Below are positions 26,487 through 36,300 of a DNA stretch of 64,000 nt, one piece after another (positions within the stretch are counted from its first letter, which is position 1; each line of letters opens with the position of its first letter). Below the pieces are notes generated by a model that was not told where the DNA came from, did no database searches, and saw only the letters and a list, made by a program, of their open reading frames with translations. The position numbers were made by a program, and so were the translations under genes. Origin of the DNA: Anaerolineaceae bacterium UBA4775 (GTDB taxonomy: Bacteria > Chloroflexota > Anaerolineae > Anaerolineales > Anaerolineaceae); assembly GCA_002403205.1 (NCBI GenBank), contig DHHJ01000010.1:12896-76895 (forward strand). Reading direction: 5' to 3'.

Positions 26487-28043
26487 TCAGGCCATGTTTT
26501 GATCCCTGACCTTTTTGATCAGTGACTGCTTCAGATCCCACAGTTTTTGCGATAGTGAGACATGGTAGATATGGGGGTTCATGATCCGGCGTACGCCTGG
26601 GTCCAGGTGGTCAATATCCCTGTCTCGCACAACACGCATGTCCTCGATGCTGGGGCAATCGTAGACCACTTCGCCATCGAGGATGACAGGCACAAGCAGT
26701 TTTTCAACATGGTCAATTTCGTCCTGCTCCAGACTGCGGTGCTTGCTGGCCATGGTGGGGTGCCGCAAGATGAGGGGTGATGCCTGCTGGACATCCTCTC
26801 CATGCAGGGTGATCAGGTCTGCGGTGGCTTTGCCGCGGCTGTCGTAAACCCGCCAGACGCGTTTATTGCCCGGGTTGAGGGTTTTATCCACATTTTCGGA
26901 GATCTTCAACGTGGGGACCCATTCATCATCCTGGCAGATGGCAACCAGCTTGTAAACGCCATCCAGGGCAGAATCACCGGTGGAAGTGATCAAATGGGTG
27001 CCCACGCCGTAAACCAGGCGCTTAATGAGCTTATCCGGGTCAACACCGTAACGTTCCGCCTCTTCCTGGATCTGGGTGATGATCTGCCAGATGACCAATT
27101 CGTCCAGGTCGTTGGAAAGGACAATGGAGACTTCCGGGAAACCGGCATCGTTGAGCATCTTTGCAGACAGGATGCTCAGATGTGCCAGGTCACCTGAATC
27201 AAGCCGAATTCCGACCGGTTGATGCCCTTTACGGCGCAGATCTTCAAAGACGCGGATCGCATTGGGAACACCGGATTCGATGGTGTCGATGGTGTCGACC
27301 AGCAAGAGGCAGTCATCGGGGTAAACGTCGGCATAAGCCTGGAAGGCGGCCAATTCACCTGCACCCATGCCCATAAAGACCTGCACCATGCTGTGGGCGT
27401 GGGTGCCCTTGGGCGGGAAGCCGAAAATGTGCGATGCGCCGACATTTGATGAAAAATCCGCCCCGCCAATCAGCGCTGCACGCGCCCCGGTGATCGCGCC
27501 CAGGCCCTGTGCCCGCCTGAGCCCAAATTCCATCAGCTGCTGGCCGCGGGCGCTTTGCTTGATGCGGGCTGCCTTTGTGGCGATCAGGATCTGGTAGTTG
27601 GCGTTGTTCAACAAGCCGGTTTCGATGATCTGACCGACGGCCAGGGGGCCTTCGACCACATGGATGGGCACGTTAGGGTGGATCACACGGCCTTCAGGCA
27701 TGGCAAACAGGTTGATTGCTTTGGCGTTAAAATCGGTTTTTAGCCAGCCTAAGAAGTCATCACCGAAAAGCTGCCTTCCAGTGGATGTCTTCTGCCCGCG
27801 CAGGTACTGGATTTCTTCATCGCCGAATACGACCTGGTCGAGCCACTGGAGAACCGTCTCCAGCCCAGCGTTGATGCAATAGCCCGCTTTGTGAATGCCG
27901 TAATCCGGGTTACTGCGGTAGAAATGGTCAAATTGTCCCCTGGTCTCGTGCATGCCCATCCGGAAATAGAGCTGGGCCATGGTCAATTGGTACTGGTCGG
28001 TCATTAATGCACCACTGGCATGTTTAATGAGTTCAGGTTTCAT
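26487..28043 (-). CDS. pncB: Nicotinate phosphoribosyltransferase
   Basis: A 518-residue enzyme of NAD salvage that joins nicotinate with phosphoribosyl diphosphate using ATP. It opens with the family signature LMTDQYQLTMAQLYF and contains EFGLRRAQG, GTHAHSMVQVF with the catalytic histidine, IRLDSGDLAHLS and VYGVGTHLITS. Length fits the longer bacterial type. ATG 28043 follows AAGGAA. It lies just after the OsmC-family gene in the same direction (27-base gap), so both may be co-transcribed. Confidence 0.95.
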   Translation of the reverse strand: MKPELIKHASGALMTDQYQLTMAQLYFRMGMHETRGQFDHFYRSNPDYGIHKAGYCINAGLETVLQWLDQVVFGDEEIQYLRGQKTSTGRQLFGDDFLGWLKTDFNAKAINLFAMPEGRVIHPNVPIHVVEGPLAVGQIIETGLLNNANYQILIATKAARIKQSARGQQLMEFGLRRAQGLGAITGARAALIGGADFSSNVGASHIFGFPPKGTHAHSMVQVFMGMGAGELAAFQAYADVYPDDCLLLVDTIDTIESGVPNAIRVFEDLRRKGHQPVGIRLDSGDLAHLSILSAKMLNDAGFPEVSIVLSNDLDELVIWQIITQIQEEAERYGVDPDKLIKRLVYGVGTHLITSTGDSALDGVYKLVAICQDDEWVPTLKISENVDKTLNPGNKRVWRVYDSRGKATADLITLHGEDVQQASPLILRHPTMASKHRSLEQDEIDHVEKLLVPVILDGEVVYDCPSIEDMRVVRDRDIDHLDPGVRRIMNPHIYHVSLSQKLWDLKQSLIKKVRDQNMA

Positions 28044-28070
28044 AAATGTTCCTTATGGTTCTAAACCGGC

Positions 28071-28487
28071 TTAATCTTCAACAACGCGAATGCCGCGTTC
28101 AAGCATCCGTCTGACTGAACAGGCTTTAGCAACCTGGTGCAGGCGTTTGAGCTGGGAATCGTCCAAGTTGCCCTCAAAATCAACGTGTTCGTGGATAACC
28201 TCTTCGTAATTGTTGTCCATGTCGCAATCTTCACAGTCATCTGCAAACACGCGCTCATAGGTAGAGTCAACGGTGATGCCCCTGAGGGGGATGCCATGAT
28301 TGCGGGCATAGGTGTTGACCACAATCGCAGTGCAGGTACCCAAGCTGGCCAGAAGCATGCCATAAGGGGTGAGGTTGTGCAGGTGCATCACAGTTTCAAG
28401 TTCGCTGGTGTCTTCCTCGTTGGGGTCTGCTGCTCTGAAATCCGTGCGGAAGCTTTTATCCTGGTAAACGGCGACTCTCTCTGACAT
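28071..28487 (-). CDS. OsmC/Ohr-family protein
   Basis: A 138-residue protein of the OsmC fold. The two family cysteines appear in SLGTCTAIVV (about residue 52) and KACSVRR (about 126). Such proteins reduce organic hydroperoxides with a thiol donor. A central acidic segment, DDCEDCDMDNNYEE, adds two extra cysteines and may bind metal. ATG 28487 was chosen because GAAAGGAATCAGG precedes it; the frame is open 11 codons further. Confidence 0.85.
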   Translation of the reverse strand: MSERVAVYQDKSFRTDFRAADPNEEDTSELETVMHLHNLTPYGMLLASLGTCTAIVVNTYARNHGIPLRGITVDSTYERVFADDCEDCDMDNNYEEVIHEHVDFEGNLDDSQLKRLHQVAKACSVRRMLERGIRVVED

Positions 28488-28566
28488 CCTGATTCCTTTC
28501 ACTGACTGCTGAATGCTCACATTAAATTATAGGAGATGATTGTGATAAATCAAAATTTTCACCCGG

Positions 28567-30777
28567 TTAATCCACCACAGCAAAGATATGGATCAGGCCA
28601 TCCTGCCTGCCCAGGGCGATCAGCGAGCTGTCAGGTGAAACCGCCAGGTCGACGGGTAAATTGGCGCCCTGGCTGGAGGGTAAAAAGGTCAGGTCTGCCA
28701 GGACTCGGCCGTCGGAAACCGACCAGAAGGCCAGGTTTTCGGTTTGGGCGACGATCACCATTGCGCCATCGGGTGTGAATGCCAATGCGTGCCCTGGTGC
28801 CTCTGTGGTCAGCTCCCACTCCCGCGGTCCGCCCGGCACGTCACTGCCTGGGGCGGGGATAAGCCAGATGCTGGGGGCGGTTGACGTCAGGGCGACCAAC
28901 GCACCGTTCGGTGAGACCGTCAGGGCCGAGAAATTAATCTCGGGGGGTGCAAACAGCACGCCTGTTTCGCTGCCAGTAACCTGGTAAACTCCGTTCCCCC
29001 TGGCCAAAATGAAAAAGCTATCATCAAGGATGGACCGTTGCAACCCGGCGATCTGGAAGGGGTCCCTGCCCCCGGGTTGCATGGTTTGGCGCCTGAAGCG
29101 CCCGCCCAGGTCCCAGGTGCTGGTGGTGCAATCCAGGCTGCTGGAAATCAAGGCATCAAGATTACGTGAGAATTGAATACCGGTCACCGTGTCGAGATGG
29201 CCGTTAAACAGGTCGTAAAAGCGGCCCTCTGCCAGCTCAAAGACCCGCACCGTGCCGTCTTGCATCCCTGCCCCCAGCAGGCGGCCATCCCGCGAAAATT
29301 GGAGGGCGGTGGCCGACCCATCCAGCACGCCGAGCAGTTCACCGGTCAGGGAGCTGAAAACCCGGATCCAGCCATCGCTATAACCTGCAGCCAGGGTGCT
29401 TCCGTCTGGTGAAAAGGCTAAGGTGAATAACTGGGCAGGATGCTGATTGAGGGCAAACAGCAAGGCACCATCGCTGACGGTGCGTTTTTCGATGGCACCT
29501 GAGGGAGTCAGCCCGTAGAAGTAGTCCATATCTGTGGAGAAAACCGTGTCAGTAAACTGCGCTGCAACCTCCCAGACCAGTGAACCGTTGCTGCTGCGAC
29601 GGAGTTCGGTCCGCTGGTCAGCCAGGGATACCAGCAATAAAGCATTATCCGGCGTCAGTCGGATGGTTTCTATCGGTGGAACAGCCCTGCCCGACGCGCA
29701 CACCCAGGAAAAGCCACCGCGTGCATTGCGGCAGGTGTTGGGGGCAGCGTAGCAGGGGTCTGGTGTTGGTCCGTGATACCCGGAAAGGCGGTAGGTGGGC
29801 GTCTCTTCAGACAGGCGCCAGTGCAGGACTGCGGTGCCATTATTAACCAGGAGAAAATCGCCTGCGGGTGAGGGTTCGATATTCCCGCTGAGCAAGGGGA
29901 TGGTTTCCCAAAAGGTGCGGGGCTCCGAGGTCGGCAGGGGCAGTGCGCGTGAGTCTCCGGGAAATGATAGCGATTGCAGCCTGAGTACAGCTTCATCGAT
30001 GATGCCGATCAGGTCAGCGCTTGGATTCACATAAGAAGCCAGGCCAGCGGGAATCACGAAAGCCGTTGTTGGGGACCAGTCGGCTGTGTTCCAGCGGTTG
30101 ATGAAGATGTTCCTGTCGATTTCGAGGATGCTGGTGACGTAGGCACCGTCGGGAGAAAAATGGGCCGTTATCTGGTGCGGGTTGGCGAAGGAGATACCGG
30201 TCATTTCCAGCCGGGTGATCAGGGTTCCGCTGGCCACTTCGTAGACGTCTATATAACCCTCAGACTGACCCAGGGCAATCGAGCGGCTATCCGGGGAAAA
30301 AGCAATGGATTGAACGTTGAACAGCGTGGGCAGGGCTCTGAGGAACAGGAAGTCAACGCTTTCGTATAGATATACACCAATACCGGTTCCGACGGCAAGA
30401 ACGGCATTGTCGGGTGAGAGGGCCATCGTGTTGGCTTTGCCATTTCCCCACACAGCCAGTGCGTCGACCTGGCTGACGTTTTCATGTGTGATGACCTGGT
30501 TGAAGAGCGGAATCGGGGTGAGTGACAGCCCGCGTTGATCCCACTGAACTGTCTCACTCGGTGTGGGAGAGGCGGTGAAAGTTGGTTCGGGCGAGGGGGT
30601 ACGGGTGAGGGCTTGTGTGGGTGAGCTGGTCGGGGAGGGGGTCAGGGTGGCTGTTTTGGTCGGTGCGGTGGTGGCAGTGGGCGTCGCTGTGGTTTCAATC
30701 ACAGCTGTGCGGCATCCGGCCAGCGATAAGCTAATAATCAGCAGGCTGATGAGGGCTTTTGTCCAGTGCGCTTTCAT
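28567..30777 (-). CDS. Secreted lipoprotein with WD40-like beta-propeller
   Basis: A 736-residue protein. The signal ends in the lipobox LAGC (cysteine about 22), followed by a Thr/Pro/Ser-rich linker (about 28-78) and then a propeller of WD40-like blades to the end. Blade motifs recur as LAFSPDGSTLAAGYSDGWIRVF, LQFSRDGRLLGAGMQDGTVRVFE and IQFSRNLDALISSSLDCTT; about ten to fourteen blades can be counted, maybe two propellers. It should act as a binding scaffold on the cell surface. Its ATG overlaps the stop of the upstream glycosidase-like gene (ATGA at 30774-30777), so the two are translationally coupled. Confidence 0.82.
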   Translation of the reverse strand: MKAHWTKALISLLIISLSLAGCRTAVIETTATPTATTAPTKTATLTPSPTSSPTQALTRTPSPEPTFTASPTPSETVQWDQRGLSLTPIPLFNQVITHENVSQVDALAVWGNGKANTMALSPDNAVLAVGTGIGVYLYESVDFLFLRALPTLFNVQSIAFSPDSRSIALGQSEGYIDVYEVASGTLITRLEMTGISFANPHQITAHFSPDGAYVTSILEIDRNIFINRWNTADWSPTTAFVIPAGLASYVNPSADLIGIIDEAVLRLQSLSFPGDSRALPLPTSEPRTFWETIPLLSGNIEPSPAGDFLLVNNGTAVLHWRLSEETPTYRLSGYHGPTPDPCYAAPNTCRNARGGFSWVCASGRAVPPIETIRLTPDNALLLVSLADQRTELRRSSNGSLVWEVAAQFTDTVFSTDMDYFYGLTPSGAIEKRTVSDGALLFALNQHPAQLFTLAFSPDGSTLAAGYSDGWIRVFSSLTGELLGVLDGSATALQFSRDGRLLGAGMQDGTVRVFELAEGRFYDLFNGHLDTVTGIQFSRNLDALISSSLDCTTSTWDLGGRFRRQTMQPGGRDPFQIAGLQRSILDDSFFILARGNGVYQVTGSETGVLFAPPEINFSALTVSPNGALVALTSTAPSIWLIPAPGSDVPGGPREWELTTEAPGHALAFTPDGAMVIVAQTENLAFWSVSDGRVLADLTFLPSSQGANLPVDLAVSPDSSLIALGRQDGLIHIFAVVD

Positions 30778-33164
30778 GGCCCAATCTGCCTTTCTGTCCC
30801 TGTGATGACCAGCGGCTTGGTAACCTCGCTTTGATACTGGGTGCCATCCGGAAAGATGATGTGGGTGTGCAGCCCATCTCTACGCAGCCATAAGCCCTGC
30901 CAGCTTACACTAACAGGCCAGGGGAAGGGGTTACTGCCCCAGATGGCGACCTTCTCCGGGCTGATCAGCTTGATGCCGGCAATTTTTAGAAACAACTGCA
31001 GCGGTGCTAACCCGGTGATGCTGTTGGCTTTGCCAGCAGGCAGGCCATTTTCTACGGTATATGCCGGGAAGAAGCCATTGAAGTCTTTCAGCCCCTGGAT
31101 GATGGTGCTCATCAGGTTGGAGAATATCCCCAGCGCGACCTCAGAATACCCCGCATTTACGATTCCGTTGATGATGAGCGTGTTCCACAGGATATTGGCT
31201 TGAACGGGCAATCCCTCCGGCAGGGGGTGATCTGACCGCCAGGTTTCTGGGATGCCAGCGGAAAGGTCAGGTGATTGCCAATCGAGATGGGTTTCAAGCA
31301 GGGCGGTGATGTGCTCATTGGAAGCGCCACCAGACCAGATGGGCAGCAAACAGGTCACATCTGCCTGGGTGTAATCGGCCGTTTTGATCAGGAAATGGTC
31401 ATCCGGGTTGAAGCCTTCAAACGCAACCGATTTAAGCGCGGTGTAGAGATGCTGGGTGGTGATTTGGGCCTGTTCTTCCAGCCAGCGTAGATGCGGGGGT
31501 TGGATCACTTCAACGATCCGTTCACCGCGCAAGTTTTCGCCTGTGATCCGGATGACACAATCACGGTTGTGCTGATTACGGGCGGTGAGGTGGATTTGTA
31601 GGCGCTGAGGTTGATTGAAGCGTTTTTGAATATCCAGGTTCGGCTGGATTCGTCCGGGGTAATACAGCTCTCGGTCAGGGGCACAATGGGATTCGCGATC
31701 GAGGTAGGTGAAGATTTTCCGGTCATTGTCCCACATTGTGCGCATTTTTTCCATGATAATTTTTGCGGCTTTACCAAATTTGATGCGCCCTGCCCGATCT
31801 CCCAGGATGCGGGCAATTTTCTGAAGGGCCAACGCCTCGCGGTACAGCATGGCAGCCAGTGCCGGGCTTTCTGCCGTGCGGATATCCAGCCCATTCCCCA
31901 CATCCTCCAGGGCTTCGAAATTGAACAAACCCCTTTGAAGCTGCAATTGGGCAGGTCTCTCCCAATGCGGGAAGTCCACCGGGTCCCGGTCAGCGCCTGC
32001 CCACCAGCCAAATTCAAAAAACCGACTCAGGTGTGGGTAAGCCTGGTTTAAAACACCACTGTCGGCGGTGATTTCGTAGCACGCCAAATACAGGCTGGCC
32101 AGCAAGGGGGATTCCCTGATGCTGCCGCCGGATTTGGTGCGGTGAAGGTTGGACGGCAAGCAGCCCTGGCCATCCACCCTGGCGGTGAACTGGTCGATCA
32201 GTCCGGCCAACTGGTTGGCATGGGCAGGCAGGAGCACCTCGGCCAGGTGCAGTGTGTCCAGCAGGGTCAGGTCGGAGCCCACTTCCGTTTGGCCAAGGCG
32301 CTGTGGGGGTTGATCGGGCAGGCGGGTGCGGACGAATGCAGCCTGAAGATCCCCCTGGCCGAGGTTGACCAAGTGGGTCAGCGCGTTGACCTGGGCGAAG
32401 TAGAAGGCGGCATCCCATTCGGATTCACCGGTCTGAGTTCTAATGAGCTGCTTTTGATGATCCTTGATATGGGTGTGGGCCCCCTTGTGCCAGGCAGGAG
32501 CAGCCAGATGGCGGGCTGCTTCGAGAGAGGCCTGCTGGCTGCTTTTGGAGACCAGTGCCCAATGGAGTTGCTTGGATTCGCCAGGGTCTAAGGTAAGAGA
32601 CAAGCGCAAAGCAGGGTGTGGGCTGCTGGTGCCCTGGGGGCCGCTGCTCATAAACAGAACAGGCGCAATATCCTCTGTTTGACCTTCAAGGATATGGTTG
32701 CCCCCGATCACCATGGGCTGGGTGGGGCGGCCTTTTCCCATGGGAATGAGCAGGGCGCCCAGCTCACACGCTAATCTGATCGGTTCAGGGCTTGAATGCT
32801 GGATTTCAAGCGTGCCAACCAGGGCGTCCGGTTCGGGCAGGTAGGCGGTGAATCGGGCATGCAGGCCGCCAGTGAACTCGGTTTGGATTTCTACATAGGA
32901 AGGCGTGTACTGTGTAACGGTTGGCAGCCGCCGGAAATCGCCGGTTTGGGTCAGGGCGTGGTGACCGATGATGATGTTGGGGAAGACGCGCATCGACCTG
33001 GCGCGCAGCTGGTAGGTGGTGTGCAGGTAGAAGGGGCAGGTCTGAGAGGCTTCCAAACATAAGCCCCAAATTTGGTCGTTTTCGGGATGATATGCCGAAC
33101 GCCCGCTGTCGGGTGCCAGGATAAATGCCTGTGGCCCGTTTCTGTCGACTGCCATCTGATCCAT
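30774..33164 (-). CDS. Six-hairpin (alpha/alpha) glycosidase-like protein
   Basis: A 796-residue protein without signal peptide. The N-terminal part (about 1-220) is a beta-sandwich of the kind found before (alpha/alpha)6 barrels, with the segment VTQYTPSYVEIQTEF. The barrel part (about 260-760) has helices such as DLTLLDTLHLAEVL and ETWRSDHPLPEGLPVQANIL, and NGFFPAYTVENGL near the end. This layout recalls GH63/GH37 and glycogen-debranching families, but I cannot name the family or the catalytic acids. The gene reads divergently from the PBP gene and has a TAAAAT element 6 bases before ATG 33164. Confidence 0.65.
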   Translation of the reverse strand: MDQMAVDRNGPQAFILAPDSGRSAYHPENDQIWGLCLEASQTCPFYLHTTYQLRARSMRVFPNIIIGHHALTQTGDFRRLPTVTQYTPSYVEIQTEFTGGLHARFTAYLPEPDALVGTLEIQHSSPEPIRLACELGALLIPMGKGRPTQPMVIGGNHILEGQTEDIAPVLFMSSGPQGTSSPHPALRLSLTLDPGESKQLHWALVSKSSQQASLEAARHLAAPAWHKGAHTHIKDHQKQLIRTQTGESEWDAAFYFAQVNALTHLVNLGQGDLQAAFVRTRLPDQPPQRLGQTEVGSDLTLLDTLHLAEVLLPAHANQLAGLIDQFTARVDGQGCLPSNLHRTKSGGSIRESPLLASLYLACYEITADSGVLNQAYPHLSRFFEFGWWAGADRDPVDFPHWERPAQLQLQRGLFNFEALEDVGNGLDIRTAESPALAAMLYREALALQKIARILGDRAGRIKFGKAAKIIMEKMRTMWDNDRKIFTYLDRESHCAPDRELYYPGRIQPNLDIQKRFNQPQRLQIHLTARNQHNRDCVIRITGENLRGERIVEVIQPPHLRWLEEQAQITTQHLYTALKSVAFEGFNPDDHFLIKTADYTQADVTCLLPIWSGGASNEHITALLETHLDWQSPDLSAGIPETWRSDHPLPEGLPVQANILWNTLIINGIVNAGYSEVALGIFSNLMSTIIQGLKDFNGFFPAYTVENGLPAGKANSITGLAPLQLFLKIAGIKLISPEKVAIWGSNPFPWPVSVSWQGLWLRRDGLHTHIIFPDGTQYQSEVTKPLVITGTERQIGP

Positions 33165-33170
33165 ACATCC

Positions 33171-33176
33171 ATTTTA
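33171..33176 (-). promoter_or_regulatory. -10 element for a probably leaderless transcript (glycosidase-like gene)
   Basis: On the minus strand TAAAAT is followed by exactly six bases and then ATG 33164. Transcription would begin at or next to the start codon. There is no Shine-Dalgarno sequence at the right distance. No good -35 element is seen. Confidence 0.45.
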
Positions 33177-33357
33177 CCAATGAATGCCGCTTGAAAACCA
33201 GCTATTCCACCGGCAAGCCAATGCCCGAGGTGGTGTAATGCTAACGAGTTAATATAATACTGTAAATTAATTGCAAAAAGTGATAAATAAGCCCGGGTTA
33301 AGGCCTTGATAGGAATGTTCGCGTCCACCTGGGCGTCTGTCTATTACAAATGAACTA

Positions 33358-33366
33358 TGCTAAAAT
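33358..33366 (+). promoter_or_regulatory. Extended -10 element for a probably leaderless transcript (PBP gene)
   Basis: TGC followed by TAAAAT (33361-33366), six bases, then ATG 33373. The spacing is the same as at the divergent neighbour. There is no Shine-Dalgarno sequence, so a leaderless mRNA is the simplest reading. TATAAT at 33253-33258 is a possible second, more distant promoter. Confidence 0.5.
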
Positions 33367-33372
33367 CTAACT

Positions 33373-36300
33373 ATGTCTGAAAACAACGCTATGAATGCCG
33401 ATAATAAAGAACCTCAGGCTGAGGAACCATTAGAAAATCAGCCGGGAAACGAAAATTCTGCCGACGGCGAAGATACTCAGGAAGTCCGGGTTGAACCGAG
33501 TGACGAGGTGGTAGACACCGACGCGCATCAACAAGACACTGCCCAGGATGTCCCGGCGGCGGAGGAACCCTCTGAATGGGTGCCTGAAACCGATCTGGAT
33601 GCTGAAGGCGAGCAAGCTGAGCCTGACCTCACTTCTCCTGATGAACCTGAAGAGGGACTGGAGGAGACAACCGGATGGTGGGAGGGGGCACCCTTCACAC
33701 CCATTGAGGCGCTGGATGACGAAGAGACCCAGCCGGTGAATCTGCAGACGGGCAGCAGTGATGTCACGCGAGCCATCCCACCAGACCAAGATGCCCCGTC
33801 CAGTGCCGATACACGGGTTACGCCCGTCAGGCCACCGGGTGATGCTGAGAAGGCCACCCGTGCCGTCCCCGTTGAGCGGGGTGTGGATCGCAGGGATGCT
33901 ACCCGCCTGACCCCGACCGGTCAGACGACAAGGCACAGCACCGATGATGTCCCGACCATCCCGCCGCCTGGTGCACCCCCGGAGTGGACACCCTCCAGGA
34001 CGACGCTGCCCAGGCAGGTCAGCGAGGTTGACCAGGGTGCGACCCGTGTCACGCCTGCGGCATACGAAGGTGCAGGACGAAGGCCGCCGGGACCAGACCG
34101 GGTCAGTGTTCAGCGCGCCGAAGCACGGCCGCCCCAACCCAGCGGGAAGCAAGGTCGGCGCCCATCGGAGACGACCCGCCCGAAGAAGCCTGGTAAAAAG
34201 AAACCCTTTGGTGTGCGCTTGCTGCGATTTTTCCTGGTGTTCGTTTTTATCCTGATCCTGGTCGTGCTGGTGGCAGGTTCGATTGGCATCTACCAGTATT
34301 TCCGGATCAAATCCACACTGCCCGACGTCACCGAACTGCGCGATCGGGCGGCACAATTCGAGACCACCCGCATTTTGGACCGGGATGGCAATGTGCTCTA
34401 CGAGATTCTTGACCCCAGCGCCGGCAGACGCACTTACGTCCCGCTGGAAGAGATCTCCCCCCAGTTGATTGCCGCGACCATCGCCACGGAAGACAAGGAC
34501 TTTTACAACCATCCGGGCTTCGATTTGGTGGCGATGACGCGCGCCCTGTGGCAGAACTATACCGCCGGAGAGATCCGCTCTGGTGCGTCCACGATCACCC
34601 AGCAATTGGCCCGGGCTCTGCTGCTCGACCCAACCGAGCGTTACGACCAATCCTATGAGCGCAAAGCCCGCGAGATCGTCCTGGCTTACGAAATCACCAA
34701 TCAATACTCGAAGGAAGAGATCCTCGAGCTGTATCTGAACGAAAATTATTATGGGAATATGGCTTATGGCGTTCAGGCGGCTGCAGAGACGTATTTCAAC
34801 ACCAACGCAGGTTCGTTGAATTTGTGGCAGTCTTCCTTTTTAGCCGGGCTGCCCCAGGCACCCTCGGTGTATGACATTTACAACAACCGTGAAGTGACCC
34901 TTTACCGGCAGCGCTCTGTGCTGGTATTGATGTACGAGCTGAGCCGTGAGCGTAACTGCATTGAGATTGGCTCAGGTCGTCCGCCGGTGTGTGTAACCTA
35001 CGAAGAAGCCACACAGGCCGGGATTGACCTGGAAAACTACCAGTTTCCTGAGGTGATTTTCAGCATGCGCTACCCTCACTGGGTTGTGTATGTACGCTCC
35101 TTACTGGAAGAGCAATTTGACCCGCAAACCATTTACCGCAGTGGCTTTACCGTGCACACAACCCTGGACCCCAGCCTGCAGAACGAGGCTGAGCGGATCG
35201 TTGCCAACCAGGTGGCCGCTTTGGCTGAGAACAACGCTTCCAATGGTGCCTTGTTGGCTCTGGAACCCAACACGGGTGAAATTTTGGCCATGGTCGGATC
35301 AGTGGATTTTCACAACGAAGCCATTTCCGGGCAGGTCAATATGGTCTTGTCACAAACGCGACAGCCGGGATCGGCGATCAAGCCGCTGACTTATGTGGCC
35401 GCCTTCGAAAAGGGCTGGACACCGGCAACTTTGATCTGGGATGTGCCCACGGAATTTCCCCCATCCACTGACCCATTCGATACCAGCCCGGTGTATCAGC
35501 CGGTGAATTACGATCGGCGGTTCCACGGGCCTGTAACTGTACGCTCTGCCTTGGCAAACTCCTACAACGTTCCTGCGGTTAAAGCCCTGGAATTTGTGGG
35601 GGTCCATAACAATCCCGACACGCCGGTAGAGGACGGCTTGATCACCTTTGCCCGCCGGCTGGGAATCACCAGCCTCACAAGGCCTGACTATGGCCTATCC
35701 CTGACCCTGGGCGGCGGTGAGGTCAGCCTGCTGGAATTAACCTCGGCATTTGCGACCTTTGCCAACGAAGGCCGCATGATGCCCACGGTTGCCATTTCGA
35801 AGATCGTTGACCACACCGGCAACCTGGTCTATGAATATGAGCCGCCCATTGGCTCACAGGTGGTCAGGGTTGAGCACGCTTACCTGATCTCCGACATTCT
35901 GGCAGATAAAAACGCCCGCATCCCCATGTTTGGCACCAACCCGGTCATCAACCTGCCCTTCACGGCAGCAGTTAAAACCGGTACGACCAATGATTTTCGG
36001 GATAACTGGACCATCGGCTACACGCCCAACCTGGTGGTGGGTGCCTGGGTAGGTAATGCGGACTATACCCCCATGGTCAACACCTCCGGGCTGACCGGCG
36101 CCGGTCCGATCTACGCGCAGTTTATGACCTATGCCATCAATGAACTCATGGGCGGCACACCCTCACCGTTTGTGCGCCCGCCAGGGGTTGTTGACCGGGT
36201 GATCTGCGCCGTATCCGGAACGCAGCCATCAGAGTGGTGCCCGCAGCAGCGCAGCGAGATCTTTGCCGCTGACCAGCCGCCCCTGCCCGAATCTGAAGAC

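Noticed and set aside
33430..34704. Minus-strand frame of 424 codons opposite the PBP N-terminal tail
   Set aside because: It is long only because the GC-rich, low-complexity tail avoids stops on the other strand; no protein-like pattern or start site.
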